Shown here in pieces: positions 9,836-19,940 of a DNA stretch of 64,000 nucleotides; within the stretch, counting starts at the first letter, position 1; every line of letters begins with the position of its first letter. This stretch comes from Secundilactobacillus similis DSM 23365 = JCM 2765 (lineage in GTDB: Bacteria > Bacillota > Bacilli > Lactobacillales > Lactobacillaceae): NCBI RefSeq assembly GCF_001311075.1, contig NZ_BBAD01000004.1, forward strand, positions 1-64,000, in the 5' to 3' direction. Both the position numbers and the translations under genes were made by a program. The notes under the pieces are model-generated. The model saw nothing but the letters and a program-made list of their open reading frames with translations, was not told the DNA's origin and did not search any database.

Positions 9836-10642
9836 TTGAAAGAGGTCATAACCTTATTTAAAGAGCAGTTTCACAGTTTGGGGATCATTTTCCGGATTTC
9901 GAGTTACGAAGACCGGGCAAGTTATCAAAGCCATTATCTCGGGATGGTTTGGGAATACCTTTACCCGTTGATTCAAATTTGTATCTACTGGTTAGTGTTC
10001 GGGGTCGGGTTAAAGCACGGTCAAAGTAACGGTGTTGATTACCTGCCTTGGATGATGATTGGGATCACGCCTTGGTTCTTCATGAACCGAGCTACCTTGG
10101 ATGCGTCAAAGAGTATCTACCAGCGGGTCGGCATGGTGTCAAAGATGAAGTTCCCGGTATCGGCTTTACCAACGATTAAAATCGTGTCTAACCTGAGTTC
10201 GTTTTGGACGATGTTAGTGATTTCAGTTGTCGTGAGTCTGTTATACGGGATTCGGCCAAGCATCTACTGGTTTGAATCCATCTACTACTTTATCTGCATG
10301 CTTGTGTTCTTACTGGCGTTTGGGATCTTTAACTCAGCCGTTTCCGTGTTGATTCGGGATTATCATGTGCTCTTACAATCCGTGATGCGGATGCTGTTTT
10401 ACTTATCTGGCGTGCTGTTTAACTTTGAATCAGGCGCCTTTCCACCAATCGTGACGCGAATCTTACAACTGAACCCATTTTTCTACGTGGTTTCCGGCTT
10501 CCGGGAATCATTGATGGGCCAAGGTTGGTTCTGGCAACGGCCAACGTTGACCTTGGAATTTTGGTTATTCGTGCTATTCTTCCTGCTCGTTGGGTCGCAC
10601 CTGCACTACAAGTTCCGGTCACGGTTCGTTGATTTAATTTAA
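9836..10642 (+). CDS. tagG: Teichoic acid ABC transporter permease TagG
   Basis: ABC-2 type permease of 268 residues with six predicted membrane segments, exporting lipid-linked teichoic acid across the cytoplasmic membrane. Features include the N-terminal SLGIIFRISSYEDRASYQSHYLGMVWEYL region (interrupted here only for description; residues about 10-40), typical of TagG/TarG, and a Pro/Tyr-rich first membrane helix. TTG start with AAGGAG eight to ten bases upstream. It sits between two CDP-glycerol transferases. The ATPase partner TagH, usually adjacent, is not in the window. Confidence 0.85.
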   Translation: MKEVITLFKEQFHSLGIIFRISSYEDRASYQSHYLGMVWEYLYPLIQICIYWLVFGVGLKHGQSNGVDYLPWMMIGITPWFFMNRATLDASKSIYQRVGMVSKMKFPVSALPTIKIVSNLSSFWTMLVISVVVSLLYGIRPSIYWFESIYYFICMLVFLLAFGIFNSAVSVLIRDYHVLLQSVMRMLFYLSGVLFNFESGAFPPIVTRILQLNPFFYVVSGFRESLMGQGWFWQRPTLTLEFWLFVLFFLLVGSHLHYKFRSRFVDLI

Positions 10643-10657
10643 TTTAGGAGGAGAACG

Positions 10658-11884
10658 ATGTCAATCAGACAACTGAAGCGTCAAGTGATTCAGGGATTGA
10701 AGATCGTGATCCGTTATGGACTCATCGTGTTGAACGATGGGTTTATTTGTATCCCGACAAATCCGAAGTTAGTTATGTTTGAAAGCTTTAACGGTAACGA
10801 TATCAACGACAACCCGGCCGCAATTTACCGAGAGTTAGTGGCAGAACACCCAGAAATGGCGCAAACAGCGTACTTTGGCGTCAAGCCACGGCACTATCGG
10901 CGACTACAAGAACAGTATCCGGATATTCAGCTGGTGAAGCGGTTTTCGTTGAAGTGGGTGTGGTTAATGGCCCACGCCCGGTACTGGGTGCTAAACTCCC
11001 GGTTACCCAATTGGTGGCGAAAGAACCGGGGTACCACGTACATTCAAACTTGGCACGGCACCCCGCTGAAACGGTTGGGGGCCGACATTGAGCACGTGGC
11101 GATACCGGGCACCACTACTGAAAACTACGCGAAGCAGTTTACGCAAGAGGCCAGTCGTTGGGACTACTTGATTGCGCCAAATGCTTATTCACGCGAAATT
11201 TTTAAGTCCGCATTTCGATTCAACAACCACTTCTTAGCCGTGGGGTATCCTCGAAATGACGTGTTATACCGGGATAACCGACCCGAAGTGGTAGCACAGC
11301 TGAAATCTCAATTGGTGGGTGATGCCAACGCCACGGTGATGACGTATGCGCCAACCTGGCGGGATGATGATGCGATTAAAACGGGGCAGTATCACTTCCA
11401 ATTACCGTTTGATCTAGCAACCTTTTTCAACCATGTGAGTGCGGAAACGGTGTTGGTGATCCGGCCACACTACCTCGTTAAAGATCACATTGATATTCGG
11501 GGGTTCGAAGACCGGGTTAAAATTTTAGCGGATGTTGATATTGCCCAGTTGTACTTGATTACCGATCTACTGATCACCGATTACTCATCGGTGATGTTTG
11601 ATTTTGCGAACCTAGACCGACCAATGTTGTTTTATGCGTATGATTTATCCCATTATCGGGATCAACTGCGAGGCTTTTACTTTGACTATCAGGCTGAGAT
11701 TCCGGGACCTTTGGCAACGGATGAGGGTCAGATGATGCAGGCGTTGGACGAGTTTGCACAAGCCAATGATTTTGCGGCTTATCGACCAAAGTTAGCGGCC
11801 TTTCAACAAAAATACTGTGAGTGGGAAACCGGCACTGCAGCCCAACAAGTGGTTGCTGTCATGAATGGGGGATTTCAAAAATGA
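10658..11884 (+). CDS. CDP-glycerol glycerophosphotransferase (TagB/TagF family)
   Basis: Second Glyphos_transf enzyme of 408 residues. Motifs: [15 protein letters not shown] (catalytic His region), [38 protein letters not shown] and [14 protein letters not shown]. It lacks the long N-terminal extension of classical polymerising TagF (~700 residues), so primase or short-chain activity is as likely as polymerisation. AGGAGG lies before the ATG. It follows tagG by 15 bases and overlaps nfo by four bases (ATGA), so translational coupling is likely. Confidence 0.85.
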   Translation: MSIRQLKRQVIQGLKIVIRYGLIVLNDGFICIPTNPKLVMFESFNGNDINDNPAAIYRELVAEHPEMAQTAYFGVKPRHYRRLQEQYPDIQLVKRFSLKWVWLMAHARYWVLNSRLPNWWRKNRGTTYIQTWHGTPLKRLGADIEHVAIPGTTTENYAKQFTQEASRWDYLIAPNAYSREIFKSAFRFNNHFLAVGYPRNDVLYRDNRPEVVAQLKSQLVGDANATVMTYAPTWRDDDAIKTGQYHFQLPFDLATFFNHVSAETVLVIRPHYLVKDHIDIRGFEDRVKILADVDIAQLYLITDLLITDYSSVMFDFANLDRPMLFYAYDLSHYRDQLRGFYFDYQAEIPGPLATDEGQMMQALDEFAQANDFAAYRPKLAAFQQKYCEWETGTAAQQVVAVMNGGFQK

Positions 11885-12810
11885 CATTATTAATTGGGTC
11901 ACACGTCAGCATGAAGGGTAAGGAGATGCTCCTTGGTTCAGCCAAAGAAGCAGCGAGTTACGATGAAAACGTGATGATGGTGTATACGGGGGCACCACAA
12001 AATACCCGTCGCAAGCCAATTGACGAGTTAAATATTGATGCGGGTCAGGCGTACATGAAGGCGCATGGTATTGAACAAGTTGTTGTTCATGCACCTTATG
12101 TGGTCAACTTAGGCAACACGATCAAACCCGAAAATTTCCCGTTTGCCGTTGAGTTCTTACGCGAAGAAGTCAAACGTGCCCAAGCGCTCGGTGCAACGCA
12201 AATCGTGCTTCATCCGGGAGCCCACGTTGGTGCCGGTCCAGATGCGGCCATCGCGCAAATCGCAACCGGTTTAAACGAAATTATTACCCCGGATCAAACG
12301 GTTAAGATTGCGTTGGAAACCATGGCGGGTAAGGGAACTGAAGTTGGCATTACCTTTGAACAACTTGCTCAAATTATTGAACAAGTTGACGATAATGATA
12401 AGCTGTCGGTTTGTTTTGATACCTGTCACACAAACGATGCGGGCTATGATATTGTTGGTGATTTTGATGGTGTTTTGAAGCATTTTGATGACGTGGTTGG
12501 CTTGGATCGGCTTCAGGTGGTTCACCTGAATGATTCTAAGAATCCACAAGGGAGTCACAAGGACCGGCATGAACTTCTCGGACTTGGGACGATTGGGTTT
12601 GAGGCGCTAAATGCCGTTGCCCATCACCCAGCTTTGACCAGCGTACCTAAAATCATGGAAACACCGTGGGTCATTCCTGATCCTGAAAACAAGAAAAAGA
12701 AGTTACCGCCATACGGTTACGAAGTGGCGATGTTGCGGCAACAACGATTTAATCCAAATATTGAAGCGAATGTGATTGCGCAAGCAACCTTTGATGAAGG
12801 GCTGTCGTAA
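11881..12810 (+). CDS. nfo: Endonuclease IV (AP endonuclease)
   Basis: Zn-dependent apurinic/apyrimidinic endonuclease of base-excision repair, 309 residues. It opens with [11 protein letters not shown] and has [59 protein letters not shown] and IMETPW, which supply the metal ligands of the TIM barrel. ATG at 11881 overlaps the previous stop, so it is the last gene of the teichoic-acid transcript. A terminator follows. Confidence 0.95.
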   Translation: MTLLIGSHVSMKGKEMLLGSAKEAASYDENVMMVYTGAPQNTRRKPIDELNIDAGQAYMKAHGIEQVVVHAPYVVNLGNTIKPENFPFAVEFLREEVKRAQALGATQIVLHPGAHVGAGPDAAIAQIATGLNEIITPDQTVKIALETMAGKGTEVGITFEQLAQIIEQVDDNDKLSVCFDTCHTNDAGYDIVGDFDGVLKHFDDVVGLDRLQVVHLNDSKNPQGSHKDRHELLGLGTIGFEALNAVAHHPALTSVPKIMETPWVIPDPENKKKKLPPYGYEVAMLRQQRFNPNIEANVIAQATFDEGLS

Positions 12811-12821
12811 GCGTTTGTGAG

Positions 12822-12865
12822 TGCCGGCTAGTTCTCTGTTTGACGTGAGACTGGCCGGTTTTTGA
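12822..12865 (+). terminator. Terminator of the teichoic acid-nfo transcript
   Basis: Stem GCCGGCTAGTTCTC against GAGACTGGCCGG, then a short T-run. Confidence 0.8.
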
Positions 12866-13016
12866 GTTTTACTGAATGAAAATTGGTCGGCGTAAGCATT
12901 GAAGCACACAGCCAATTCGGTAAGTGAAATTTATCGAAAAATATTACGCTAACCGGGATCTAAAAGCAGTATAATAACTGCAATTAACGATAACTTATAA
13001 AATCGAGGATAAGCAG

Positions 13017-14977
13017 ATGAATAAGAAACTCGCCATCATCACTGGAGCGGGCGTTGTCATTTTAGCCATTGCAGGTGGGGTGACGTACGACCACTATCGA
13101 ACTGAACACGCGGTTAAGCAAACCGCAACGCGCTACGTCACGGCATTTGCAAACCAAAAATCAACGCAATTAGCACAGCAAGTTGATACCAAGCACTTGA
13201 AGGGCTATACAGCTAAATCACTAGCAACGCGAAATACCGCTGCCTTCACGCGGATGGGCGTCAGCAAAATCAAGATTGCCAATCAAACTGTCAAAAAGCA
13301 GTCTGGCGACACGTACAGTTTGCGGTTCACTGCGGCTATTACCACTAAAATTGGGCAGTTAAAGCCGCAACATTACCGCACCACCATTGTTAAAGATGGC
13401 CAACAGTGGCGGGTTCGCTGGTCACCGAAAATGATCTTACCCAGCATGTCAGGCAAGGACGTCATTCAGCTTCGAACGGTGACGGCCACGCGGGGACAGA
13501 TTTATGATCGGCACCACCAACTCTTAGCGAAGAATGGGAAACGGGTTCAGGCTGGTATTATTCCCGGTAATCTGGGAAGTGGCGCCAAACGAAATCAAAA
13601 CTTACAAAAAATCGCTACAGCTTGGAACGTAAAACTCGCAACCCTCAAAACGTTGGTCAACCAATCCTGGGTTACGCCGAAAACGTTGGTGCCAGTTAAA
13701 GTGGTCACTAAGACGCCGACACTAGCGGGGGTCGATTATCAAACCGTTGATTCACGCACCTATCCGCTCGGGTCGGCCGCTGCCCAGTTAATTGGGTACG
13801 TTGGCCAAGTGACGGCGGATGATATTAAAAAGGATCCGCAACTGACGAGTGCCGATGTAATCGGTAAAGCGGGGTTGGAGCAAACCTATAATAAGCGTCT
13901 TTCAGGGACCGATGGCGGGGTACTCTATCTGCAAAATGGGGATGAAACGACCACCTTATTACAGACTCAGCTCGGCCAGGCAAGGACCTCACGCTAACGA
14001 TTGACGCTACCCAGCAAAAGAAAGCTTATCAACAACTTGGTAGCAAGGCTGGTAGTGTTGTCACGATGAATCCAAATAATGGGCAATTACTCGTTTTGGC
14101 TAGCAGTCCTAGCTATGATCCCAATAAGTTTGTGAACGGCATTTCGCAAACCGACTATGATCAGTACGCCAACGATAAAAACTTACCGTTCGTGAGTCGG
14201 TTTGCCCAACGGTACGCCCCGGGGTCAACGTTTAAAATGCTAACGGCGGCGATTGCGCTACAGAATAGAACGATTACGTCTAAAACAACGAAATCAATCA
14301 ATGGCTTGAAGTGGCAAAAGGACGCCAGTTGGGGGAGTTATCAAGTCACACGAACGGTGGCGGATAGTCGTGAGAACATGACGCAGGCGTTGGTGAATTC
14401 CGATAATATCTGGTTTGCTCAGGTTGCGTTGAAGATGGGAGCGAGTGCTTATTTGAAAGGGCTTGATCCGTTATTCAAGACGCAGAGTAGCTTACCACTC
14501 ACGATGGCCAAAGCGCAGATTTCTAATTCTGGGAAGCTTGATCGCGATACCTTACTGGCCGATACTGCATATGGTCAAGGGCAACTCTTGCTGTCGCCGA
14601 TTCAACAAGCAACCATGTATTCGGCCATTGCTAACCACGGCATCATGCAGCAGCCAACCTTGATTAAGGGGGTTAAGGCCAAACGAACGCGAGTCTTTGC
14701 AGCGCAGGATGCGGCTAAGGTTGAAACGGCGTTAACCCACGTTGTTTCCGATGCGACTGGTACCGCTCACGGCTTAGTGTTGTCCGGCCACACCATTGCG
14801 GCTAAAACCGGAACGGCGGAGTTGAAGCAAACACAAGATACCAACGGTAAGACGAACGGGTTCTTAGCGGTGATGGATGCTGATAAAAACACGTATTTGA
14901 CGGTGAGTTTGATGGAGAATTCTGACAGTGGAACGTTGGTGACGGCGATGAAACCGTACGTTAAAACGTTGTATTAG
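13017..14977 (+). CDS. Class B penicillin-binding protein, MecA_N type (frame break near 13974)
   Basis: Monofunctional transpeptidase that cross-links peptidoglycan. Order: N-terminal membrane anchor (about residues 4-22), NTF2-like MecA_N domain (25-145), PBP dimerisation domain starting at TATRGQIYDRHHQLLA, then the transpeptidase domain with SxxK (PGSTFKML), SxN (VNSDN) and KTG (AAKTGTAE). The frame breaks at 13974-13975, where GG should probably be GGG; correction gives TQLGPGKDLTLTID and 653 residues, normal for PBP3/PbpC-like proteins. ATG has GAGGATAAG upstream. Single gene with its own terminator. The MecA_N class often has low beta-lactam affinity, but this cannot be judged here. 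Confidence 0.88.
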
Positions 14978-14997
14978 TAATAATTTGAAAATGAATA

Positions 14998-15042
14998 AAG
15001 CACGTTGCAGCTTCAGTTAAGAAGTTGTAACGTGCTTTTTTG
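14998..15042 (+). terminator. Terminator of the PBP gene
   Basis: AAGCACGTTGCAGCTTC pairs with GAAGTTGTAACGTGCTT, followed by six T. Confidence 0.88.
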
Positions 15043-15069
15043 GTGGTTAAGGCTTAAAGTTGTTCGTGC

Positions 15070-15930
15070 TTAACGCAACAAGTTAGCGTATTCTGGATTC
15101 TTTTCAAAGAACGCCTTAGCATACGAGCACTCTGGCACGATCTTCAAATCATAAACCTGCGCAAAGGTGATTACACGCGCAATGAGTTGACGGGCGATGC
15201 CCTTGCCACGGAATTGACCGTCAACCACGGTACTTTTAATGACAATTGTGGTGTCGTCTTGATACTCAAATTTAACTTCGGCAACAATTTGATCATTATC
15301 GTCTTTGTGGAAAAAGTGACCGGGTTCTAATTGCAGTGACAGGGGATCCGTACTTTCTTCCAAAACGTTGTTCACACTGTCAGCCAGTGACGTCAACGTT
15401 AATACCCGAACCAGAGCCCGGATGCCGGATTGCAGATAGTCTAAGGTGCCTTGATTTTTCACTAAATCGTGCTCATCAAACATCGTGTTGGTGTGACCGA
15501 TATACATTTCAGGTCGTTGAACCGGGATGATGTTTAAGGTAGTGAAGGTTTGGCGAAGGTGGTGGTTGGCCCCATAACCGCCAGCTGATCCAATTGAATT
15601 AGAGACAACTAGCGCTGGTTTACCGTAAAAATGATTGCCTGGCCGTGAGCCGATATCCATAGCGTTTTTAAGTACCCCTGGAATAGATCGGTTATACTCT
15701 GGGGTCACGATGACCATCGCGTCAATGGCATCGACTTGTTCCCGGAAAGTCACCCAAGCTGCTGGCGTTGGTCCTTCAACGTCGAGGTCGTCGTTAAATA
15801 AGGGCAGTTGGCTGATATCAAGCATTACTGGTTGCATGTCGCAAGGTAATAATGTTGCCAGCGTCTTCGCTAATTTTTTAGAGTAGGACCCGCGGCGCAA
15901 ACTCCCAACTAAAAAGCCAATTTTTTTCAA
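15070..15930 (-). CDS. NADPH-dependent FMN reductase fused to GNAT acetyltransferase
   Basis: Two-domain protein. Residues 1 to about 175 form a flavodoxin-like NADPH-dependent FMN reductase (KKIGFLVGSLRRGSYSKKLA phosphate loop; TPEYNRSIPGVLKNAMD). Residues about 190-286 form a small YjdJ-type N-acetyltransferase with the acetyl-CoA loop QFRGKGIARQLI. A TTG at 15930 is preferred because AGGAG lies eight bases upstream and the family usually begins KKIGF; in-frame ATG (15936) and GTG (15939) are alternatives but too close to the ribosome site. Single gene. Substrates are unknown. Confidence 0.82.
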   Translation of the reverse strand: MKKIGFLVGSLRRGSYSKKLAKTLATLLPCDMQPVMLDISQLPLFNDDLDVEGPTPAAWVTFREQVDAIDAMVIVTPEYNRSIPGVLKNAMDIGSRPGNHFYGKPALVVSNSIGSAGGYGANHHLRQTFTTLNIIPVQRPEMYIGHTNTMFDEHDLVKNQGTLDYLQSGIRALVRVLTLTSLADSVNNVLEESTDPLSLQLEPGHFFHKDDNDQIVAEVKFEYQDDTTIVIKSTVVDGQFRGKGIARQLIARVITFAQVYDLKIVPECSYAKAFFEKNPEYANLLR

Positions 15931-16068
15931 AATCATCACTCCTACGTTAGATTTATGATGGCTACAATGAATCAGAAATCGAATTAATTAACCGCTTTCA
16001 TTTTACTCGATTTAAGCTGATTTGAGTAGGCTTCGCTGGAATTTAACAAAAATTCGCTAAGGAACCAT

Positions 16069-16103
16069 AAAAAATAGCAGTTGCTCAACAAACAACTGCT
16101 ACT
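16069..16103 (-). terminator. Terminator of ppsR
   Basis: On the minus strand AGTAGCAGTTG pairs with CAACTGCTATT, followed by a T-run. Confidence 0.8.
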
Positions 16104-16113
16104 TCATGTGTGA

Positions 16114-16953
16114 TTAGTCGCGAATGGTGTCAACTTCTGCTGGTTCAAGGTTAAGACTTTCGAGAATCAAGGTCGCCGTTTCCTCAATGGATTTGTTAGC
16201 AACGTTGATCTTTAGGCAACCAATCTTCTTGTAAATTTCATCGGCATATTCCAGTTCTTGCTTGATTTTTTCAGTGTCAGAGTAAGCACTTTCGGCTGGT
16301 AAACCGTATGAAATCATCCGTTGTTGCCGGATGCGCCGAAGTACTTTGGGACTATTGGTGAGACCGATGATGTTTTTAGGGTTGACCTGCCAGATTTCAT
16401 CAGGCAACTGCGACTTTGGCGAGAGTGGTAAGTTGGCCACCTTGATTCCCCGGTTGGCTAAGAAAAGCGATAATGGGGTTTTAGATGTCCGGGAAACGCC
16501 TAGAATCACAAGATCAGCCTTCAACAAACCAGCGGGGTCCTTACCATCGTCGTAAGCCACTGCAAATTCCATGGCGCTGATGCGGTCAAAATACGTATCG
16601 GTCAGGTTATGGTTCATGCTTGGAATTGAGGCGGGTTTGACGCCACTCCGGTTTGCCAAAACGGCCATCGCCGGTTGGATACAGTCAAATGATTGCAGGT
16701 TGTGCTTGGCTGCGAAGTCGGCAACCTGTTCGCTGAGCGGGTGGGTTACAAGTGTGTAGTAAAGTACAGCGTTATTCTTAGCAGCGAGGTTTAAAATGCC
16801 GCTCAGAATCGATGCGGTTTGGATGAACGGAAACCGTTGATACTTCACTTTTAAATCGGGAAACTGTGCCACTGCCGTTTGTGCAACGGTCAGTGCAGTT
16901 TCACCAGATGAATCGGAAATCAGAAAAATTTCAATTTCGGGTGTCTCTGCCAT
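16114..16953 (-). CDS. ppsR: PEP synthase/PPDK regulatory protein (DUF299 bifunctional kinase-pyrophosphorylase)
   Basis: Regulatory protein of 279 residues that, in characterised relatives, phosphorylates with ADP and dephosphorylates with phosphate a threonine of pyruvate phosphate dikinase or PEP synthase. Motifs: IFLISDSSGETALTVA at the N-terminus and the P-loop ILGVSRTSKTPLSLFLA. Its target enzyme is not in the window. Divergent from rpsU, whose promoter lies in the shared intergenic region. Confidence 0.9.
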   Translation of the reverse strand: MAETPEIEIFLISDSSGETALTVAQTAVAQFPDLKVKYQRFPFIQTASILSGILNLAAKNNAVLYYTLVTHPLSEQVADFAAKHNLQSFDCIQPAMAVLANRSGVKPASIPSMNHNLTDTYFDRISAMEFAVAYDDGKDPAGLLKADLVILGVSRTSKTPLSLFLANRGIKVANLPLSPKSQLPDEIWQVNPKNIIGLTNSPKVLRRIRQQRMISYGLPAESAYSDTEKIKQELEYADEIYKKIGCLKINVANKSIEETATLILESLNLEPAEVDTIRD

Positions 16954-17115
16954 AAAGCTGATGCCTCCATAAATTGCGTTTAACTTTATTCTACCATAGT
17001 CGACGATAATCGGTGGATTGTGACAGCGGGTTACAGTGGTTTGGCGATCAAAAGACCATTAAGTGAACGCCGTTAATAAAAGTTATAAAAAGTTGAGATA
17101 AAATGTGAACAGTTA

Positions 17116-17144
17116 TTGACGGGGAGACCTTTGGTAGGTATAAT
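17116..17144 (+). promoter_or_regulatory. Consensus promoter of rpsU
   Basis: TTGACG (17116-17121) and TATAAT (17139-17144) with a 17-base spacer; near-ideal for a highly expressed ribosomal gene. Confidence 0.8.
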
Positions 17145-17225
17145 TAAAAAGAACTGTTGGAACGAGTGCTTTTGTGTTGCTTGATTTCAGACGGTTACTA
17201 CTTGAGCTCGGAGGGAGGGATTTAC

Positions 17226-17411
17226 ATGACAAAGACAGTCGTTCGCAAAAACGAGTCTCTTGACGATGCTCTTCGGCGCTTCAAACGAACCGTTTCAAAA
17301 AGCGGTACTTTACAAGAATACCGTAAACGTGAGTTTTATGAAAAGCCAAGTGTTAAGAAGAAATTAAAATCAGAAGCAGCAAGAAAACGTAAGAACAAGA
17401 AGCGTTTCTAA
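17226..17411 (+). CDS. rpsU: 30S ribosomal protein S21
   Basis: Small basic protein of 61 residues, [20 protein letters not shown] at the start and a lysine/arginine-rich C-terminal tail ([13 protein letters not shown]). It is part of the 30S subunit. ATG at 17226 is chosen over upstream in-frame ATG 17157 because GGAGGGAGG precedes it and S21 starts here in the family. Own promoter and terminator; yqeY follows, an order common in Firmicutes. Confidence 0.95.
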   Translation: MTKTVVRKNESLDDALRRFKRTVSKSGTLQEYRKREFYEKPSVKKKLKSEAARKRKNKKRF

Positions 17412-17420
17412 TTGCTTTTA

Positions 17421-17450
17421 AAAAGTCCCTGTTTCAATGGGGACTTTTTT
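17421..17450 (+). terminator. Terminator of rpsU
   Basis: AAAGTCCC / GGGACTTT stem followed by T-run. Confidence 0.88.
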
Positions 17451-17550
17451 GATGGCTTTGAACGATTGAAGCGTGAAGTGTCCTATTTGACCAAATACGG
17501 GTATAATAGGAGTGACAAGTCATCATGAAAATTTTTGGGAGGTTCCAACA

Positions 17551-17997
17551 ATGTCATTATCAGATACATTAACTGAAGATTTGAAAACGGCCATGAAGGC
17601 CCACGATAAGGTTGCTTTGAACGTGATTCGAATGATCAAAGCATCTTTAACGAACGAACGGGTAAAGTTGGGTCATGACTTGACCGACGACGATGAGTTA
17701 ACCGTTTTGTCACGGGAACTCAAGCAACGTAAAGAATCACGCGAAGAATTCGCCGCTGCCAACCGCCAAGACTTAGTTGACGGGTTGGATGCTGAAATCG
17801 CACTCGTTGAAAAGTACGCGCCAAAGCAATTGAGCGAAGACGAAGTGAAGCAAATCGTGACCGATACGGTTGCTGAAGTCGGCGCCAGCTCAATGGGCGA
17901 CTTTGGTAAGGTCATGGGTGCCGTAATGCCTAAGTTAAAGGGTCGCGCTGATGGCGCTATCGTTAACAAGACGGTTAAGGCACTGTTGAGCAAGTAA
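17551..17997 (+). CDS. yqeY: GatB/YqeY domain protein
   Basis: Protein of 148 residues, helical, related to the tRNA-binding tail domain of the amidotransferase subunit GatB. It opens with MSLSDTLTEDLKTAMKAHDK and has the family segments VALNVIRMIKASLTN and EKYAPKQLSEDEV. Exact function is not established. GGGAGG precedes the ATG, and TATAAT at 17502-17507 may be its -10 box. A strong terminator follows. Confidence 0.9.
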   Translation: MSLSDTLTEDLKTAMKAHDKVALNVIRMIKASLTNERVKLGHDLTDDDELTVLSRELKQRKESREEFAAANRQDLVDGLDAEIALVEKYAPKQLSEDEVKQIVTDTVAEVGASSMGDFGKVMGAVMPKLKGRADGAIVNKTVKALLSK

Positions 17998-18014
17998 GTT
18001 AGAATTAACTTTTA

Positions 18015-18058
18015 GAGGGGCCTGGAACAACGATCGTTGATCGTGGTTCCAGACCTTT
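18015..18058 (+). terminator. Terminator of yqeY
   Basis: GGCCTGGAACAACGATC pairs with GATCGTGGTTCCAGACC around a GTT loop, followed by TTTT. Confidence 0.85.
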
Positions 18059-18134
18059 TCACTGTATAAGAGATTGAATTCTAGACGTTATAAACGTAAA
18101 GAAAGATTGCGGATGTAATTGTAGTGTATTAATA

Positions 18135-18173
18135 AAGCGGATGTTCTCAATGATGGAGGACATCCGCTTTTTT
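18135..18173. terminator. Terminator downstream of the secreted-protein gene
   Basis: AAGCGGATGT / ACATCCGCTT stem with T-runs usable on both strands. It lies at the 3' end of the minus-strand gene. Confidence 0.7.
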
Positions 18174-18176
18174 GAA

Positions 18177-18617
18177 TTAAAATGAACGTAATCGTTTTGG
18201 AATGGTGTTATGATGCTTCGTTTTAAAATGAGTGAATAACATAGTGCCATCAACAATCATGACCTGGTGATATTTACCGTTAATCTTCATCTTGCCACCA
18301 CGGTAAACACTGTTACCACCCTCGGAGCGAGAATCCATAATGCTCCAACTATGGTGAGCCCGATTATAGCTATCGACTTCGAGATGGTTACTGGTAACGT
18401 ATTGATGTCCGCCATATACATAATCATTATAGCGAAAGGTATGCGCGGTGATTTTTGCCCGTTGCCAACCACCGTTATAGTAATACCAAGTTCCACGTAA
18501 ATAAGACGGTGTCGTGTGATATACCTTTTGTTTAGCCTGAGCGGTTGTAGTACTAAAAGTAGGCGCCCCTAATGTTAGGCCGAAAGCTAAAATTCCTAAA
18601 ACTAATTTACTTTGCAA
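18177..18617 (-). CDS. Small secreted protein of unknown function
   Basis: 146 residues with a clear signal peptide (MQSKLVLGILAFGLTLGAP, cleavage near AQA-KQ at about residue 29). The mature part is rich in Tyr, His, Gly and basic residues (TPSYLRGTWYYYNGGWQRAK). This composition resembles small secreted beta-rich proteins common in lactobacilli. No catalytic motif, anchor or membrane segment is visible. GAGGAGG is just upstream of the ATG. Monocistronic. Confidence 0.8.
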   Translation of the reverse strand: MQSKLVLGILAFGLTLGAPTFSTTTAQAKQKVYHTTPSYLRGTWYYYNGGWQRAKITAHTFRYNDYVYGGHQYVTSNHLEVDSYNRAHHSWSIMDSRSEGGNSVYRGGKMKINGKYHQVMIVDGTMLFTHFKTKHHNTIPKRLRSF

Positions 18618-18849
18618 TGTTAAAATCCTCCTCGGTAGATAGTTTTAGTATAATCTGGGAAGGATGTAGGGTAAAGGTAGAATTTTAGGTATCTAACATT
18701 AGTTTTGGATTATCAATTTTGTCCGTCAAAAATCAACGATTAACCGAGATGGTTTAAAAATTTAATGAGTTGGTGCCACTGAACAACGTAAAACAACTAT
18801 AATTGCTTATCATTTTGAATATGGTGTGTGATAACGTTGGCCCTAAAAA

Positions 18850-18898
18850 AGACCTAAGCTACTCAGATATATGAGCTAGTTTAAGGTCAATTTTTTTC
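18850..18898. terminator. Bidirectional terminator ending the lactonase-transporter transcript
   Basis: GACCTAAGCTAC pairs imperfectly with GCTAGTTTAAGGTC; T-runs flank it on both strands. It sits just downstream of the minus-strand lactonase gene. Confidence 0.75.
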
Positions 18899-18911
18899 AT
18901 TCATTAAACGG

Positions 18912-19930
18912 TTATGCATTTACTTTAACGCAAACAGGTTCCGGTACATTGATTTTATCAATAATGGTTAAGCGACCAGTGGTGTTATTAATCCAAAACG
19001 TTACTACTGAGCTACTTTTTTGATTACCAACAACGAGATACTGGCCATCGGGTGTTAAACAAAAATCTCGTGGAAAAACGCCGTGACAACTGATAATATC
19101 AATTAATTGAAGGTGAGGGCCAGTGCTGATTCGTTGAATTTGATAGATGACGATTGAATCATGACCGCGGTTTGAAGCGTACAAAAATTGACCATCGGCC
19201 GATAATTGAATGGCACCTCCACCAGTATTGCCAATCCAGTCATCAGGTAGGGTACTAATAAGTTGTCGCTGAGTAAACGTGCCGGTATCCGATGAGTAGT
19301 GTAATACTGCCACTTGACTTGCTAATTCACCTAATACATACGCATCATTACTGTTATGTCGATCAAAATAGAGCTGTCGGGGTCCGAAACCGGGACGTGT
19401 TCGGAAGCTGGCAACCTGATTACCTAATTGACCCGTGCTTCGATCAAAATCGTAGGTCAGTATTTCATCGGTTCCTAGGTCTAATACTAATAACCGTCCA
19501 TCGGGTGCTAAAGTCATAAAATGCACGTGACTGGTAGCTTGCTGCGGGAGAACGCTGCTTCCACTTCGCTGGAACTGATCGGTTAGAGCGAGTTGGCCAT
19601 CTGGAGTTAATTGATAGATTTGACCAACGCCAGTTTGATAGTTGCTGACCAACGCTAAATTATTTATTACCTGGACATGGACGGGAGTGGGGCCGTCCGT
19701 TGTAGCTTGATCTAATGGTAGCAACGTTGATGATCTTCAGTTTTGTAATTAAAGACGCCACCACGTTGGCCGATACGACCCACTGTCAGTAATTGTTGGT
19801 TAGTGGTGAGGTCGAAGTAGGTTGGTTCCTCTAAATTACTAATTTTGATTGGGTCTGTTAACTGACCCGTTTCCGGATTTAGATTGCTAGTAAATAAGCC
19901 TTTGGTGTAAGTTCCAAAAATGAGTTGCAT
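18912..19930 (-). CDS. Lactonase family protein, 6-phosphogluconolactonase type (frame break near 19727)
   Basis: Seven-bladed beta-propeller lactonase (YbhE/cycloisomerase-2 family), expected to open a sugar or sugar-acid lactone. It opens MQLIFGTYTKGLFTSNL and has repeated blade motifs such as LSADGQFLYASNRGHDSIVIY and LTPDGQYLVVGNQKS. The frame breaks at TT 19727-19728 (AA on the coding strand should be AAA); correction gives 339 residues, the usual size. TAGGAGG precedes the ATG. It follows the transporter by ten bases in one transcript controlled by the operator at 21258-21277. The true lactone is unknown. Confidence 0.85.
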
Positions 19931-19940
19931 TAAGTGCCTC

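Noticed and set aside
17487-17507. TTGACC and TATAAT before yqeY as a promoter pair
   Set aside because: The spacer is only nine bases; the -10 may be real but not with this -35.
13974-19727. True pseudogenes for the PBP and lactonase genes
   Set aside because: Each needs one homopolymer base to restore a full-length protein, the same pattern as in essential genes of this window.
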